Origin: Acidobacteriota bacterium
GTDB taxonomy: Bacteria; Acidobacteriota; Polarisedimenticolia; JBFMGF01
Assembly (NCBI GenBank): GCA_040752675.1
Contig: JBFMGF010000003.1
Coordinates: 1 to 40,674 of the forward strand
Direction: 5' to 3'
Length of the DNA stretch: 40,674 nt
This document shows positions 1-8,936 of this stretch, in pieces. The translations under genes and the position numbers were made by a program. The notes below the pieces were generated by a model that made no database searches, was not told where the DNA came from, and saw only the letters and a list, made by a program, of their open reading frames with translations. Position 1 is the first letter of the stretch. Every line of letters starts with the position of its first letter.

Positions 1-92
1 ATGTCAAAACCAGGCGATTATCAAATGAATTTATCGGTGAAGATGTTCGGAAGTTTTGTTCGATGCAACGCAAGAGTCAATAGCAATCCTCT

Positions 93-1319
93 CTATCTAA
101 AGATAATCTTAAGGAAGCGGCGTTTACCAACTTTCAGGAGGTATTCGGCGGGCTTCCCGGCTTTCAACTCGGTATTCTCATCGCTGATCTTGAGACCATC
201 AAGAGAGACTCCCCCCTGCTTGATCAGCCTGATCGACTCGCTCGTCGATTTCGAGATGCCGGCTTCCACCATCAGTTTTGCCAGCCAGATGTTCTCCTTG
301 CCGCACTTCCTGACGAGCTCATCCATTTCTTCTGGCGTTTCTTTTTTCGCAAAGACCTTCTCAAACTCCCGCTCCGCCTTCTCGGCAGCATCGCGACTGT
401 AAAACTCTTCGATGATCTTCTTCGCAAGGTCCGACTTTGCCTTCTTTGGGTGTAGCTTCTTGTGCGTCACGTCACTCTTCATCTTCTTTATTTCGTCAAG
501 GGTAAGATCACTCAGAAGCTCGTAATATCTCCACATCAGTTCATCCGAGATCGACATGATCTTCCCGTAGATTTCTTTCGGGGGCTCGTCCACGCCGATG
601 TAGTTACCGAGAGATTTGGACATCTTCTCGATGCCATCGGTCCCCTCGAGGAGCGGGGTCGTGATGACGACCTGGGGATCGAGCCCATACTCCTTCATGA
701 TCTCCCTTCCCACGAGGAGGTTGAAAAACTGGTCGGTTCCCCCGAGCTCGACATCCGCCTTCAGAGCGACGGAATCATATCCCTGGGCTAGCGGATAGAG
801 AAATTCATGGATGCTGATGGGATGGCCACTTGCATACCTCTTCGCGAAATCATCCCTCTCGAGCATTCTGGCGACTGTGTACTTCCCGGCGAGCCTGATT
901 AACCCCTCGCTTCCCAGAGCACCGAGCCAGCGGCTGTTGAAATCGATTATTGTCTTCTCGGGATGCAGGATCTTGAAAGCCTGCTTCTTGTATGTCTCCG
1001 CGTTGGCGAGGATCTCCTGCCGCGAGAGCTGCGGCCTTGTCTTCGATCTCCCTGTCGGGTCTCCGATCATTCCGGTAAAATCACCGATGAGAAAGATGAC
1101 GCTGTGCCCCATCTCCTGGAAGTGCCTCATCTTCCTCATGAGGACGGTGTGTCCCAGGTGAATGTCTGGTGCGCTCGGGTCGAAGCCAACCTTTACCTTT
1201 AGCGGCTCCCCCGTCTTGAAGGAATTGGCAATCTTCTCTTTGAGCTCGTCCTCCCGGACGAGATCGACGATCCCCTTCTTCAGGTAGGCAAGTTGCTCAT
1301 AAACCGGCTTGAACTTCAA
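93..1319 (-). CDS. tyrS: Tyrosyl-tRNA synthetase
   Basis: Charges tRNA-Tyr with tyrosine in the cytoplasm. This is a class I synthetase of about 408 residues, the usual bacterial size. The HIGH signature appears as HLGH near residues 54-57 and the KMSKS loop near 232-236. The C-terminal 60 residues form an S4-like RNA-binding domain (VSLDG region). The frame stays open upstream to a TTG at 1394 overlapping the radC stop, but neither that codon nor the ATG at 1364 has an SD. The TTG at 1319 follows an AGGAGG at 8-9 nt and places the first residues exactly where family members begin (EQLAYLKKG). I therefore chose 1319. It is the last gene of the purine/radC run. The function is secure; the start is a moderate-confidence call. 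Confidence 0.95.
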   Translation of the reverse strand: MKFKPVYEQLAYLKKGIVDLVREDELKEKIANSFKTGEPLKVKVGFDPSAPDIHLGHTVLMRKMRHFQEMGHSVIFLIGDFTGMIGDPTGRSKTRPQLSRQEILANAETYKKQAFKILHPEKTIIDFNSRWLGALGSEGLIRLAGKYTVARMLERDDFAKRYASGHPISIHEFLYPLAQGYDSVALKADVELGGTDQFFNLLVGREIMKEYGLDPQVVITTPLLEGTDGIEKMSKSLGNYIGVDEPPKEIYGKIMSISDELMWRYYELLSDLTLDEIKKMKSDVTHKKLHPKKAKSDLAKKIIEEFYSRDAAEKAEREFEKVFAKKETPEEMDELVRKCGKENIWLAKLMVEAGISKSTSESIRLIKQGGVSLDGLKISDENTELKAGKPAEYLLKVGKRRFLKIIFR

Positions 1320-1390
1320 ATCCTCACTCCTCCTCTTTCCCAGAGGTTTCGCTGAATTATACATTTTGAACTTATATACAGCAATCACTT

Positions 1391-2083
1391 TCAAAGAATG
1401 AAACCGTTCTCCTTAAGGCTCAGGAAGCCGCCATCGGCAATGATGACATGGTCGTATAGTTCGATTCCCATGATATCGGATGCCTGCTTGACGGTTTTCG
1501 TGAACTCGATGTCGTCGTTGCTTGCCTGGAGCGAGCCTCCAGGATGGTTATGGACAAGGATGAATCCCAGCGCCAGATTGCTGATGGCAGGCTGGAGGAT
1601 CTCCCGCGGATGTGTTCTCGTCGTGTTCAGGCTTCCGACCGAGATCGTTTCCTTCCTGATAATCTGATTCTGAGCATTCAGGTAAAGGGCACAGAGGTGC
1701 TCTTTCCTGGCTTTCCTCAAATCCTTGAACTCCCTGTAAACATCCTGTGGCTTGGTGATCCTGCTGATGTCATCTTCTTTAATGCTGAAGATCCTCCTTC
1801 CCAGCTCGAAGGATGCTATCAGACGGCATGCCTGCACCTTCCCCACACCTGAATTCTTTCTCCACTCATTCACATCGACTTCGGGAAGAGTCGTCAGCCT
1901 ATACTTCTTCAGGATTTTATCGGCGATCCTGAGGACGTTCTCCTTCCTGGTTCCTGTGCCGAGCAGAATGGCCATCAGTTCCGGGTTGCTCAGAGAGGAA
2001 ACGCCATAGCTGATTAGCCTCTCCCTCGGCTGCAGCGACCTGGGGAGCTCCTTGATCTTCGTTTTCTCAAGATTGTTCTGCAT
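1391..2083 (-). CDS. radC: RadC/JAB-domain family protein
   Basis: A RadC-family (UPF0758) protein of about 230 residues. It has an N-terminal helix-hairpin-helix-like region (LGTGTRKENVLRIADKIL, then SGVGKVQACRLIASFELGRR). The C-terminal JAB/MPN domain carries the metal-binding motif HNHPGGSLQASNDD and an upstream conserved glutamate region. The family was named for a DNA-repair phenotype later disputed, so its role (DNA metabolism or a metalloprotease-like fold) is uncertain. The start is taken at the ATG at 2083, which has GGAGG 8 nt upstream. A GTG five codons earlier (2098) is open but overlaps that SD. It lies 71 nt upstream of tyrS and 141 nt downstream of purN. Confidence 0.9.
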   Translation of the reverse strand: MQNNLEKTKIKELPRSLQPRERLISYGVSSLSNPELMAILLGTGTRKENVLRIADKILKKYRLTTLPEVDVNEWRKNSGVGKVQACRLIASFELGRRIFSIKEDDISRITKPQDVYREFKDLRKARKEHLCALYLNAQNQIIRKETISVGSLNTTRTHPREILQPAISNLALGFILVHNHPGGSLQASNDDIEFTKTVKQASDIMGIELYDHVIIADGGFLSLKENGFIL

Positions 2084-2122
2084 ATCGAAATCCTCCACTC
2101 CGCCAATTCTGGCTCCGCATCA

Positions 2123-2143
2123 CTCCCCTTCCCACAAGGGGAG
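2123..2143. repeat. GC-rich perfect stem-loop between purN and radC
   Basis: Two 8-base arms, CTCCCCTT and AAGGGGAG, flank a 5-base loop. No T-run follows on either strand, so it does not look like an intrinsic terminator. It lies in the 141-bp purN-radC spacer, about 40 nt before the radC start. It could be a REP-like palindrome or an mRNA processing/stability element. No second copy was seen in the window. Confidence 0.5.
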
Positions 2144-2224
2144 AGTCATTAGAGCCTTGTTATCAAAAAGCATGTTTTGGAGGAGGAAGATAAATTTTTC
2201 AGGGGAGGCAAAAACTCGAGGAGG

Positions 2225-2836
2225 CTATTGGGAAATCATGACTCTTCTTCCATCGATCTTCAATTTTCCGTCGAAGAAGAGTCTCACCGCTTCCGGATAT
2301 ATCCTGTGTTCTTCTTCAAGGATCCTGGCGGCAAGAGTTTCCGCCGTATCATAATCCAGGACGGGGACAATGGCTTGAAGGATAATCGGTCCATGATCGA
2401 CCTTCTCATCCACGAAATGGACGGTGCAACCAGAGAACTTGACACCCCAATCAATGGCTTTCTGCTGGACGTCCAGGCCGGGGAAGGCCGGAAGAAGTGC
2501 CGGGTGGATATTCATGATCCTCCCCTGAAACTCCTGCACGAAGCAAGGGCTCAAAATTCTCATGTAACCCGCAAGGCAGACTAGATCGACATTCCTACTC
2601 TTCAGCTCCCGAACCATCTTTGCGTCATGCTCTTCTCTCGTCTTGCTCTCACGGTGGTCTATGACAATGGTTTCCACGCCGAAGCTCCTAGCCTTCTCCA
2701 GCCCTGGCGCATCTTTTTCATTGCTGATGACGAGAGAGACTTCAGCATTGGTTTTCCCGGCTTTACAGGCTTCGATGATTGAAACCATGTTGCTTCCCCT
2801 GCCAGAAATCAGAATCCCTATCCTGCCTTTAGCCAT
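2225..2836 (-). CDS. purN: Phosphoribosylglycinamide formyltransferase
   Basis: Transfers the formyl group of 10-formyl-THF to GAR to give FGAR, the third step of de novo purine synthesis. At 203 residues it has the standard PurN length. It has the N-terminal phosphate-binding segment ILISGRGSNM, the catalytic region with N-x-HPALLPAFPG (conserved Asn-His pair, residues about 106-116), and the C-terminal SGCTVHFVDEKVDHGPII signature with the catalytic Asp. The ATG start at 2836 has only a weak GAGG just upstream. It follows purM after about 70 nt, so it is probably in the same transcript. Confidence 0.97.
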   Translation of the reverse strand: MAKGRIGILISGRGSNMVSIIEACKAGKTNAEVSLVISNEKDAPGLEKARSFGVETIVIDHRESKTREEHDAKMVRELKSRNVDLVCLAGYMRILSPCFVQEFQGRIMNIHPALLPAFPGLDVQQKAIDWGVKFSGCTVHFVDEKVDHGPIILQAIVPVLDYDTAETLAARILEEEHRIYPEAVRLFFDGKLKIDGRRVMISQ

Positions 2837-2905
2837 GCCTCAACTTATACAGTTGTCCCTCTTGCCGTTTTCCCTGTTACAATTCAATCATCAAGGGTGC
2901 GGGTT

Positions 2906-3943
2906 CTATCGGATGGTAATTCTCTTTTCGCCTTTGTCTATCTCACCGATCAGGCAGAACTTCTCCTGAACCTGTTTCATCTCATGTTCGAATGCATCGT
3001 AAGAATCTTGCGCTATCACTAGAGCCATCCCGATTCCCATATTGAACGTCCGGTACATCTCTCGGTCTGCTATGTTCCCGACCGCCTGCAGGTAAGAGAA
3101 TATCGGCGGGATATACCATCCCCCTTTTCTTATTCTTGCGACAACCCCATTCGGAATGATCCTGGGGATATTGTCATACAAGCCGCCGCCGGTGATATGC
3201 GCCATCCCCTTGACCAGGCCTTTTGAGACGGCATGCTTCAACTGATTGTAGTAGCATCGATGCGGCTGGAGGAGTTCCTCGCCTACCGTTCTCCCGAACT
3301 CTTCCACATAGGAGTCACACTTCAGTCCGGCAACCTCAAAGATCACTTTCCTTGCAAGAGAGTAACCATTGGTGTGAAGACCCGAAGAGGGAAGTCCGAT
3401 TATCAGGTCATCTTCGACGATGGTGCTTCCATCTATGATACTGTCTTTCTCAACAACGCCACAGATGAAACCCGCCACATCATACTCTCCTTCCCTGTAG
3501 AAATCAGGCATCTCGGCCGTTTCTCCGCCAATTAGGGAGCATCCTGTTTCTTTACACCCTCGAGCGATCCCTTTGACAATCTTTTCGAGTACAGCCGGGT
3601 TGAGCTTACCAGAGGCGATATAGTCGAGGAAGAAGAGCGGGGTAGCCCCTTGAACGAAGATGTCATTGACGCAGTGGTTGACAAGGTCCAGTCCTATCGT
3701 GTCATGAATGCCTGTCATGAAAGCGACCTTCAGCTTCGTCCCCACGCCATCAACACTAGAAACGAGGATCGGCTTTTTGAACTTCTTCTTATCCAGCGAA
3801 AAGAGTGCCCCAAAAGTCCCGAGCTCCGCCAGGACCGATTTCGAATACGTACTCTTGAGAAGCCCCCTTATGCGGTTCAGGACTTCCGCCTGGGCATCTA
3901 TGTCCACGCCAGCATCTTTATAGCTCAACTTCTTCTTTTTCAT
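2906..3943 (-). CDS. purM: Phosphoribosylformylglycinamidine cyclo-ligase (AIR synthetase)
   Basis: Closes the imidazole ring, converting FGAM plus ATP to AIR. It is about 345 residues and colinear with the family: SYKDAGVDIDAQ at the N-terminus, the LVSSVDGVGTKLKVA nucleotide-binding region, then VNHCVNDIFVQGATPLFFLDY, SLIGGETAEMPDFY, GLPSSGLHTNGYSLAR and AHITGGGLYDNIPR. The ATG at 3943 is chosen. A TTG two codons upstream is open but adds nothing. No clear SD is visible. A consensus-like sigma-70 promoter lies about 58 nt upstream, so purM-purN can be transcribed independently of purF. Confidence 0.97.
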   Translation of the reverse strand: MKKKKLSYKDAGVDIDAQAEVLNRIRGLLKSTYSKSVLAELGTFGALFSLDKKKFKKPILVSSVDGVGTKLKVAFMTGIHDTIGLDLVNHCVNDIFVQGATPLFFLDYIASGKLNPAVLEKIVKGIARGCKETGCSLIGGETAEMPDFYREGEYDVAGFICGVVEKDSIIDGSTIVEDDLIIGLPSSGLHTNGYSLARKVIFEVAGLKCDSYVEEFGRTVGEELLQPHRCYYNQLKHAVSKGLVKGMAHITGGGLYDNIPRIIPNGVVARIRKGGWYIPPIFSYLQAVGNIADREMYRTFNMGIGMALVIAQDSYDAFEHEMKQVQEKFCLIGEIDKGEKRITIR

Positions 3944-3965
3944 ATGCAAATAAAGGTGTTAATTG

Positions 3966-4003
3966 AATGGCTTTAAATTGGCTTCCAATAATCGACAGCC
4001 ATT
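3966..4003. repeat. Nested inverted repeat at the purM promoter
   Basis: The outer 7-base arms (AATGGCT and AGCCATT) enclose a second pair, ATTGG-CTT-CCAAT. The element overlaps the -10 box and the predicted transcription start of the purM promoter. It is therefore better placed as a DNA operator than as a complete RNA hairpin. It is visible directly; its function is inferred. Confidence 0.4.
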
Positions 4004-4029
4004 ATCACACACCGCTATGTTATTGTCAA
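4001..4029 (-). promoter_or_regulatory. Sigma-70 promoter for purM-purN
   Basis: On the minus strand, a perfect -35 TTGACA (4024-4029) is followed by a 17-bp spacer and a -10 GATAAT (4001-4006), with an extended TG one base before it. The predicted start is near 3994, giving a leader of about 50 nt before the purM ATG. It sits in the 113-bp purF-purM gap, inside an otherwise continuous operon. Confidence 0.6.
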
Positions 4030-4056
4030 TTTCGTGCGACATGAACCCTCACCTTT

Positions 4057-5487
4057 TCACCTCGGTTTTTCAAAGAGGAGAAGCTGGGAAACATCCTCCT
4101 GGGGGAAATCTACGGGATACTTGCAAGTATAGCAGGCTGTGCAGAATTCGTTTTTCCCATTCTCCACGGCGCGGAACATTCCATCGAGGCTGAGATAACC
4201 GAGAGAATCGGCACGCACGTACCTGCAAATCTCAGGGATCGTATGCGAGGAAGCGATGAGTTCAGATCTTAAAGGAGTGTCGATACCATAATAGCAAGGT
4301 GATTTAGTCGGAGCGCAGGAGATTCTCAGATGGACCTCTTTGGCTCCCGCCTCCCTCACCATTGAGACGATCTTCCTGCTGGTTGTCCCCCGGACTATGG
4401 AATCATCGATCAGGATGACTCTCTTCCCCTTAAGAAGCTCCCGGACGGGGTTGAGCTTCACCTTGACCCCGAAGTGCCGGATCGCCTGCTTGGGTTCGAT
4501 GAATGTCCTCCCCACGTAATGGTTCCTGATGAGGGCGAATTCCATGGGGATCCCGGAATGCTCTGAGAATCCGCTGGCCGCGCAAACGCCCGAATCTGGA
4601 ACCGGAACGATAAGGTCCGCATCAACCTCGGTCTCTCTCGCCATTTCGACACCCAGCCTCTTTCTCACTATGTTGACCGTCCTCCCGAATAGAAAGCTGT
4701 CCGGCCTGGCGAAATAGATGTACTCGAAGATGCACTGGGTCGCCTCCAGACGATGAGGCAGCCTGTACGATTTCATTCCATTGCTGTTAAAAACGACGAT
4801 TTCCCCGGGTTCAATATCTCTCTGGAACTGCGCGCCGATCAGGTCGAATGCGCAGCTCTCGGAGGCGACAACGTAAGAGCCATCGAGCTTTCCGATCGAT
4901 AGAGGCCTGAAACCCCTTGGATCCCTGACGGCTATCATCTTATCTTTCGTGAGGAAGGCAAGGGAAAAGGCTCCAGTCAACTGGTTCAGGGCATCAACGA
5001 TGGCATCCACCAGATCTTTTTCTTTGGATCTGGCTATAAGATGAAGGATAACCTCGGTATCGGATGTCGATTGGAAAATTGAGCCGTCCCGTTCCAACTC
5101 GCTCTTTATGACTCCACCGTTGACCAGGTTTCCGTTATGGCTGAGGGCGATTTCTCCCTTATTACAACTTATCTTTATAGGCTGGGCATTGGTTATCTTG
5201 CTTTCACCTGCGGTTGAGTACCTGACATGGCCGATTGCTGCCTCGCCTCGCAACCTTTTGAGGTTGGCCTTCTGGAAGACCTCCGCCACGTATCCCATGC
5301 CGACTTCGCGGTGCAGTTTGAGGGCATCCGATGAGACGATGCCGGCAGATTCTTGCCCCCGGTGCTGGAGACCATAGAGCCCCAGGTAGGTTATGTTGGC
5401 GGCCTCCCTGTGCCCGAAAATCCCGAAAACTCCGCACTCTTCCTTGAATTTGTCCCGGGATAAGTCAGATAAGTAATCGAACTGCAT
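4057..5487 (-). CDS. purF: Amidophosphoribosyltransferase, Fe-S type
   Basis: Makes phosphoribosylamine from PRPP and glutamine, the committed purine step. It has 476 residues in two domains. The N-terminal nucleophile amidotransferase starts at Cys18 (CGVFGIFG), so a 17-residue propeptide should be removed. The C-terminal phosphoribosyltransferase has the PRPP loop VILIDDSIVRGTTS. Cysteines at QCIFEYIYF, SPCYYGID and FCTACYTC match the four ligands of the 4Fe-4S cluster known in the Bacillus subtilis-type enzyme. The ATG at 5487 has no SD, and a strong stem-loop lies 15 nt upstream. This points to coupled or structure-controlled translation. Confidence 0.97.
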   Translation of the reverse strand: MQFDYLSDLSRDKFKEECGVFGIFGHREAANITYLGLYGLQHRGQESAGIVSSDALKLHREVGMGYVAEVFQKANLKRLRGEAAIGHVRYSTAGESKITNAQPIKISCNKGEIALSHNGNLVNGGVIKSELERDGSIFQSTSDTEVILHLIARSKEKDLVDAIVDALNQLTGAFSLAFLTKDKMIAVRDPRGFRPLSIGKLDGSYVVASESCAFDLIGAQFQRDIEPGEIVVFNSNGMKSYRLPHRLEATQCIFEYIYFARPDSFLFGRTVNIVRKRLGVEMARETEVDADLIVPVPDSGVCAASGFSEHSGIPMEFALIRNHYVGRTFIEPKQAIRHFGVKVKLNPVRELLKGKRVILIDDSIVRGTTSRKIVSMVREAGAKEVHLRISCAPTKSPCYYGIDTPLRSELIASSHTIPEICRYVRADSLGYLSLDGMFRAVENGKNEFCTACYTCKYPVDFPQEDVSQLLLFEKPR

Positions 5488-5501
5488 ATCTTAAATTCAG
5501 A

Positions 5502-5524
5502 AAGGCGGCCGGAAGAGCCGCCTT
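5502..5524 (-). promoter_or_regulatory. GC-rich stem-loop between purL and purF
   Basis: On the minus strand, an 8-bp stem AAGGCGGC/GCCGCCTT with a 7-nt loop is followed by TTTCTGAATTT. It ends 15 nt before the purF ATG. The U-tract is short and interrupted, so it may be a weak or attenuating terminator, an RNA-processing site, or a translation control element. No SD is visible between it and the ATG. Confidence 0.5.
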
Positions 5525-5539
5525 GTATAAAATATGATA

Positions 5540-7801
5540 CTAAACGGGCATTCTTTCGGCAATCTTTTTCGCCAGGGCATTCTTCCAGAGGTCATACAGC
5601 AATTTCGATTTGATGTCTATCAGCTTCTCTCCATCGGAGTAAATAGTGAAGTCCTCTCCCCCGACCTTCCCAATGATCCAGTATGGAATCTCCACCTTTG
5701 CCGCTATTCCTTCAAAGGTACGCAGATTTCTCTCTGGCAGGGAAACGATGATCCGCGACTGTGTTTCTCCAAAGAGGAGAGAATCGGGTCTGATGGCAGA
5801 GGAATCCGTTGCGGCGGTTGAAGACAGGTTAACTTCAGCGCCGAAGACCATTTCATCTGAGAAACAGCACTCGGCAAGCGCAACGGCAAAGCCGCCGTCG
5901 GAGCAATCGTGAGCAGAATTAAGGATTCCCATCGAGGCTGCCTGCCTCACGCAATCTTGAACTCTCTTTTCAAACACAATATCGAGCGAGGGAACTGGTC
6001 CTGCCTGAATGTTGTGGATTAGCCGAAGATACTCGCTTCCACCGAATTCATCCCTGTTATAACCAAGGAGCATGATGAGATCTCCTTCCCTCTTGAACCA
6101 CTGGGTCAGGTGCAGCCTCACTTCATCCAAGAGGCCTGCCATCCCAATTGTCGGCGTCGGGAAGATAGCTTTCCCCTCCGTCTCGTTGTAGAAGCTGACG
6201 TTCCCGCTGATCACTGGAATATCAAGGAACCTGCAGGCATCGGCAATCCCGATCACAGCTTCCGAGAACTGCCACATGATCTCCGGTTTTTCCGGGTTTC
6301 CGAAGTTCAGACAGTCGGTGATCCCGAGGGGGCGCGAGCCAGCACAGGAAAGGTTTCTAGCCGCTTCGGCAACGGCAAGTTTCGCCCCTTCGTAAGGGTT
6401 CAGATAGCAGTACAGGGGATTGCAATCGGTCGTAATGGTTATCCCCAGCTTCGTCCCCTTCACTCTGATGACTGCGGCATCGGAACCAGGAGTGACGACC
6501 GTATTCGTTCGGACCGAATAGTCATACTGATGATAGGCCCATTCTTTCGATGCTATGTTCGGTGATGAGATGATCTCCCTCATCGTCTCATTAAGATCAT
6601 CCGGTACAGGAATCTTTGAAAGATTGAATTTTTTCACTTCCACCAGGTATGCCGGCTTTTTCATCGGCCTGTTGTACACAGGGGATTCTTCAGCCAGCGG
6701 CTTCGCGGGAAGAGAGACTACTCTTTTCCCCTCATGCATGACTGTGACCATCCCGTCGGAAGTGACTTCCCCTACGATTTCCGCATCGAGATCCCACTTC
6801 CTGAATATTTCCAGGACATTGTCTTCCTTTCCCTTCCTGGCGACAAGCAGCATCCTCTCCTGGGATTCAGAGAGCATGATCTCATATGGGATCATCCCTT
6901 CCTCTCTCCTCGGAACTTTATCGAGATCTATGAGGATGCCGCTTCTTCCGCGGCTTGCCATCTCGAAGGTAGAGCAAGTCAGTCCTGCCGCACCCATGTC
7001 CTGGATTCCGACAATGCAGTCCGTCTTCATCAATTCAAGGCAGGCCTCGAGAAGTAGCTTTTCGGTAAAGGGGTCACCGACCTGCACAGTCGGCCTCTTC
7101 TTTTCTGCCTCTTCTCCGAATTCCGCCGAAGCAAGCAGTGATGCTCCGTGTATCCCATCCCTTCCAGTCTTTGAGCCGACATAGATGACAGGGTTTCCTG
7201 CCCCGGATGCCCTGCCAAAGAAGATCCTATCTTTCCTTGCGATTCCCAGGTTGAAGACGTTGACGAGAATGTTGCCGTTATAACAGTCATTGAATGAGAT
7301 TTCTCCCCCTACGGTTGGAACGCCGATGCAGTTGCCATATCCTCCGATCCCTGCGATGACACCCGACAGGAGATATCTCGTCCTGGGATGCGAGAATGAG
7401 CCGAATCGCAGGGAGTTCATCGAGGCTATTGGCCTCGCTCCCATGGTAAAGATATCCCTAAGGATGCCGCCGACCCCGGTCGCCGCTCCCTGATAGGGCT
7501 CGATGAATGAGGGATGGTTGTGGCTTTCCATCTTGAAGACAGCCGTCAGGCCCTCTCCGATATCAACTATCCCGGCATTCTCCCCAGGACCCTGGAGAAC
7601 ATGCGGAGCCTTCGTCGGGAACTTCTTCAGGTGCACTCTCGAGCTCTTGTAAGAGCAGTGCTCGGACCACATGACGCAAAAGATGCCGAGCTCCGTATAG
7701 GAGGGATTCCTGCCGCAGATCTCCAGCATCTTCACGTATTCCTGATCTGTGATCCCGTGCTGATCAGATAGTGTTTTCGTTACTTCCGGTTCCTCCTTCA
7801 T
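5540..7801 (-). CDS. purL: Phosphoribosylformylglycinamidine synthase II
   Basis: ATP-dependent FGAR amidation subunit that produces FGAM. At 753 residues it is the 'small' PurL, which lacks a fused glutaminase and works with PurS and PurQ, both encoded just upstream. Family signatures include [12 protein letters not shown] (about 44-55), [35 protein letters not shown] (near 90-112), the second half [17 protein letters not shown], and the C-terminal ATP-binding [11 protein letters not shown] and [13 protein letters not shown] motifs. The ATG at 7801 is the furthest sensible start. It is 107 nt after purQ and 53 nt before purF. Confidence 0.97.
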   Translation of the reverse strand: MKEEPEVTKTLSDQHGITDQEYVKMLEICGRNPSYTELGIFCVMWSEHCSYKSSRVHLKKFPTKAPHVLQGPGENAGIVDIGEGLTAVFKMESHNHPSFIEPYQGAATGVGGILRDIFTMGARPIASMNSLRFGSFSHPRTRYLLSGVIAGIGGYGNCIGVPTVGGEISFNDCYNGNILVNVFNLGIARKDRIFFGRASGAGNPVIYVGSKTGRDGIHGASLLASAEFGEEAEKKRPTVQVGDPFTEKLLLEACLELMKTDCIVGIQDMGAAGLTCSTFEMASRGRSGILIDLDKVPRREEGMIPYEIMLSESQERMLLVARKGKEDNVLEIFRKWDLDAEIVGEVTSDGMVTVMHEGKRVVSLPAKPLAEESPVYNRPMKKPAYLVEVKKFNLSKIPVPDDLNETMREIISSPNIASKEWAYHQYDYSVRTNTVVTPGSDAAVIRVKGTKLGITITTDCNPLYCYLNPYEGAKLAVAEAARNLSCAGSRPLGITDCLNFGNPEKPEIMWQFSEAVIGIADACRFLDIPVISGNVSFYNETEGKAIFPTPTIGMAGLLDEVRLHLTQWFKREGDLIMLLGYNRDEFGGSEYLRLIHNIQAGPVPSLDIVFEKRVQDCVRQAASMGILNSAHDCSDGGFAVALAECCFSDEMVFGAEVNLSSTAATDSSAIRPDSLLFGETQSRIIVSLPERNLRTFEGIAAKVEIPYWIIGKVGGEDFTIYSDGEKLIDIKSKLLYDLWKNALAKKIAERMPV

Positions 7802-7855
7802 CCCTTATCCCTCGCTTTATGATTTCCCATCAATTTGGAACCCTTAGTCATTGCC

Positions 7856-7880
7856 CGACACTTGCCGAGAGCAACTGAGC
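7856..7880. repeat. Short dispersed intergenic repeat, copy A
   Basis: A 25-base segment in the purQ-purL spacer matches 12962-12986 at 21 of 25 positions without gaps. It includes an 11-base identical core CGACACTTGCC. Both copies lie just after a gene end on the minus strand. A match of this quality is near chance level for a window this size, so the call rests on shared location. Confidence 0.25.
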
Positions 7881-7908
7881 AAACTCCTCACAATTTTCTC
7901 CAATCCTA

Positions 7909-8616
7909 TTATGAAGATTGTTGAATACCTTCGAGATGGTTGACGATTGACTGGAAGATCAGACGTCCATCAATGTTGCCGAGAATTGCTTCCGAACATC
8001 TTTCGGGATGAGGCATCATCCCCAGGATGTTCCTCTTCTCGTTGCATATTCCGGCGATGGCCTCGATGGCACCATTGTAATTTGCCTCGTCCTTGGCGTT
8101 TCCATCACGGTCGCAGTAACGGAATATCACGCGTCCTTCCCCGTTCAACATCCTTAACGTCTCATCATCTGCAAAGTAGTTCCCTTCCATATGCGCAATC
8201 GGAATCCTGAATCTGTCCCCTACATTGAAGAGACCGGTAAATGGTGTCTGTTTGTTTTCGACTCGCAGGTAAACGTCCCGGCATATGAACTGGAGATTCC
8301 TATTCCGAAGCATGGCTCCGGGTAGAAGTCCCGCCTCAAGGAGTATCTGGAACCCGTTGCAGATGCCGATGACTGGACCACCTTTTTTAGCGAATTCCAT
8401 CACTTCCCGCATCACAGGGGAAAATTTGGCGATGGCTCCGCACCGGAGATAATCTCCGTAGGAGAATCCACCGGGAAGTATGATGCAGCTATAAGGGGAG
8501 AGATCGACATCCTTGTGCCAGAGGAATTCAACATCGACATGGAGTTCATGCTTGAGGACATGGTAAGTATCATGATCGCAGTTGCTTCCCGGGAAAACGA
8601 CGATACCAAACTTCAT
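7909..8616 (-). CDS. purQ: Phosphoribosylformylglycinamidine synthase I (glutaminase)
   Basis: Class I glutamine amidotransferase subunit that supplies ammonia to PurL. It is 235 residues long. The catalytic triad is visible: Cys86 in [17 protein letters not shown], and His203 and Glu205 in [11 protein letters not shown]. The N-terminus [14 protein letters not shown] and the oxyanion strand [18 protein letters not shown] are typical. The ATG at 8616 overlaps the purS stop as ATGA, which indicates translational coupling and fixes the start. Confidence 0.97.
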   Translation of the reverse strand: MKFGIVVFPGSNCDHDTYHVLKHELHVDVEFLWHKDVDLSPYSCIILPGGFSYGDYLRCGAIAKFSPVMREVMEFAKKGGPVIGICNGFQILLEAGLLPGAMLRNRNLQFICRDVYLRVENKQTPFTGLFNVGDRFRIPIAHMEGNYFADDETLRMLNGEGRVIFRYCDRDGNAKDEANYNGAIEAIAGICNEKRNILGMMPHPERCSEAILGNIDGRLIFQSIVNHLEGIQQSS

Positions 8617-8867
8617 ATCTGCTTATCCTCATCCAGCTCGAACCGGTAGTCCTCGATTACTGTATTGGCAAGAAGGCGCCTGCACATCTCGTCGAGCCTC
8701 TTCTTCGCCTCCTCGACCCGGATATTCCCGAGCCTGACGACCATGTACTTTCCCAGCCTTACATCCTCCACTTCCTGGTAACCAAGGGAATGAAGCGAGT
8801 TGCAAACAGCCTTTCCCTGCGGGTCCAGAACCCCGTTCTTCAGAGTCACGTAAACTCTTGCTCTCAT
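8613..8867 (-). CDS. purS: Phosphoribosylformylglycinamidine synthase subunit
   Basis: Small subunit of about 84 residues that bridges PurL and PurQ in the FGAM synthase complex. The profile [23 protein letters not shown][14 protein letters not shown] and a C-terminal [11 protein letters not shown] strand matches PurS. The frame is open to 8921, but the ATG at 8867 has AGGGAGGG about 10 nt upstream and begins at the family's usual residue. Its stop overlaps the purQ start by 4 nt. Confidence 0.95.
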   Translation of the reverse strand: MRARVYVTLKNGVLDPQGKAVCNSLHSLGYQEVEDVRLGKYMVVRLGNIRVEEAKKRLDEMCRRLLANTVIEDYRFELDEDKQI

Positions 8868-8936
8868 CTCAGTATTTCCCTCCCTGGGGCAGAGAATCGT
8901 ATTGTGCATCTTCTCGTGCAACCAAATCTTGTCAAT

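Noticed and set aside
1-92. A plus-strand frame starting at base 1, and any terminator after tyrS
   Set aside because: The frame is a shadow of tyrS, and the 92 bases after the tyrS stop show no hairpin with a T-run.
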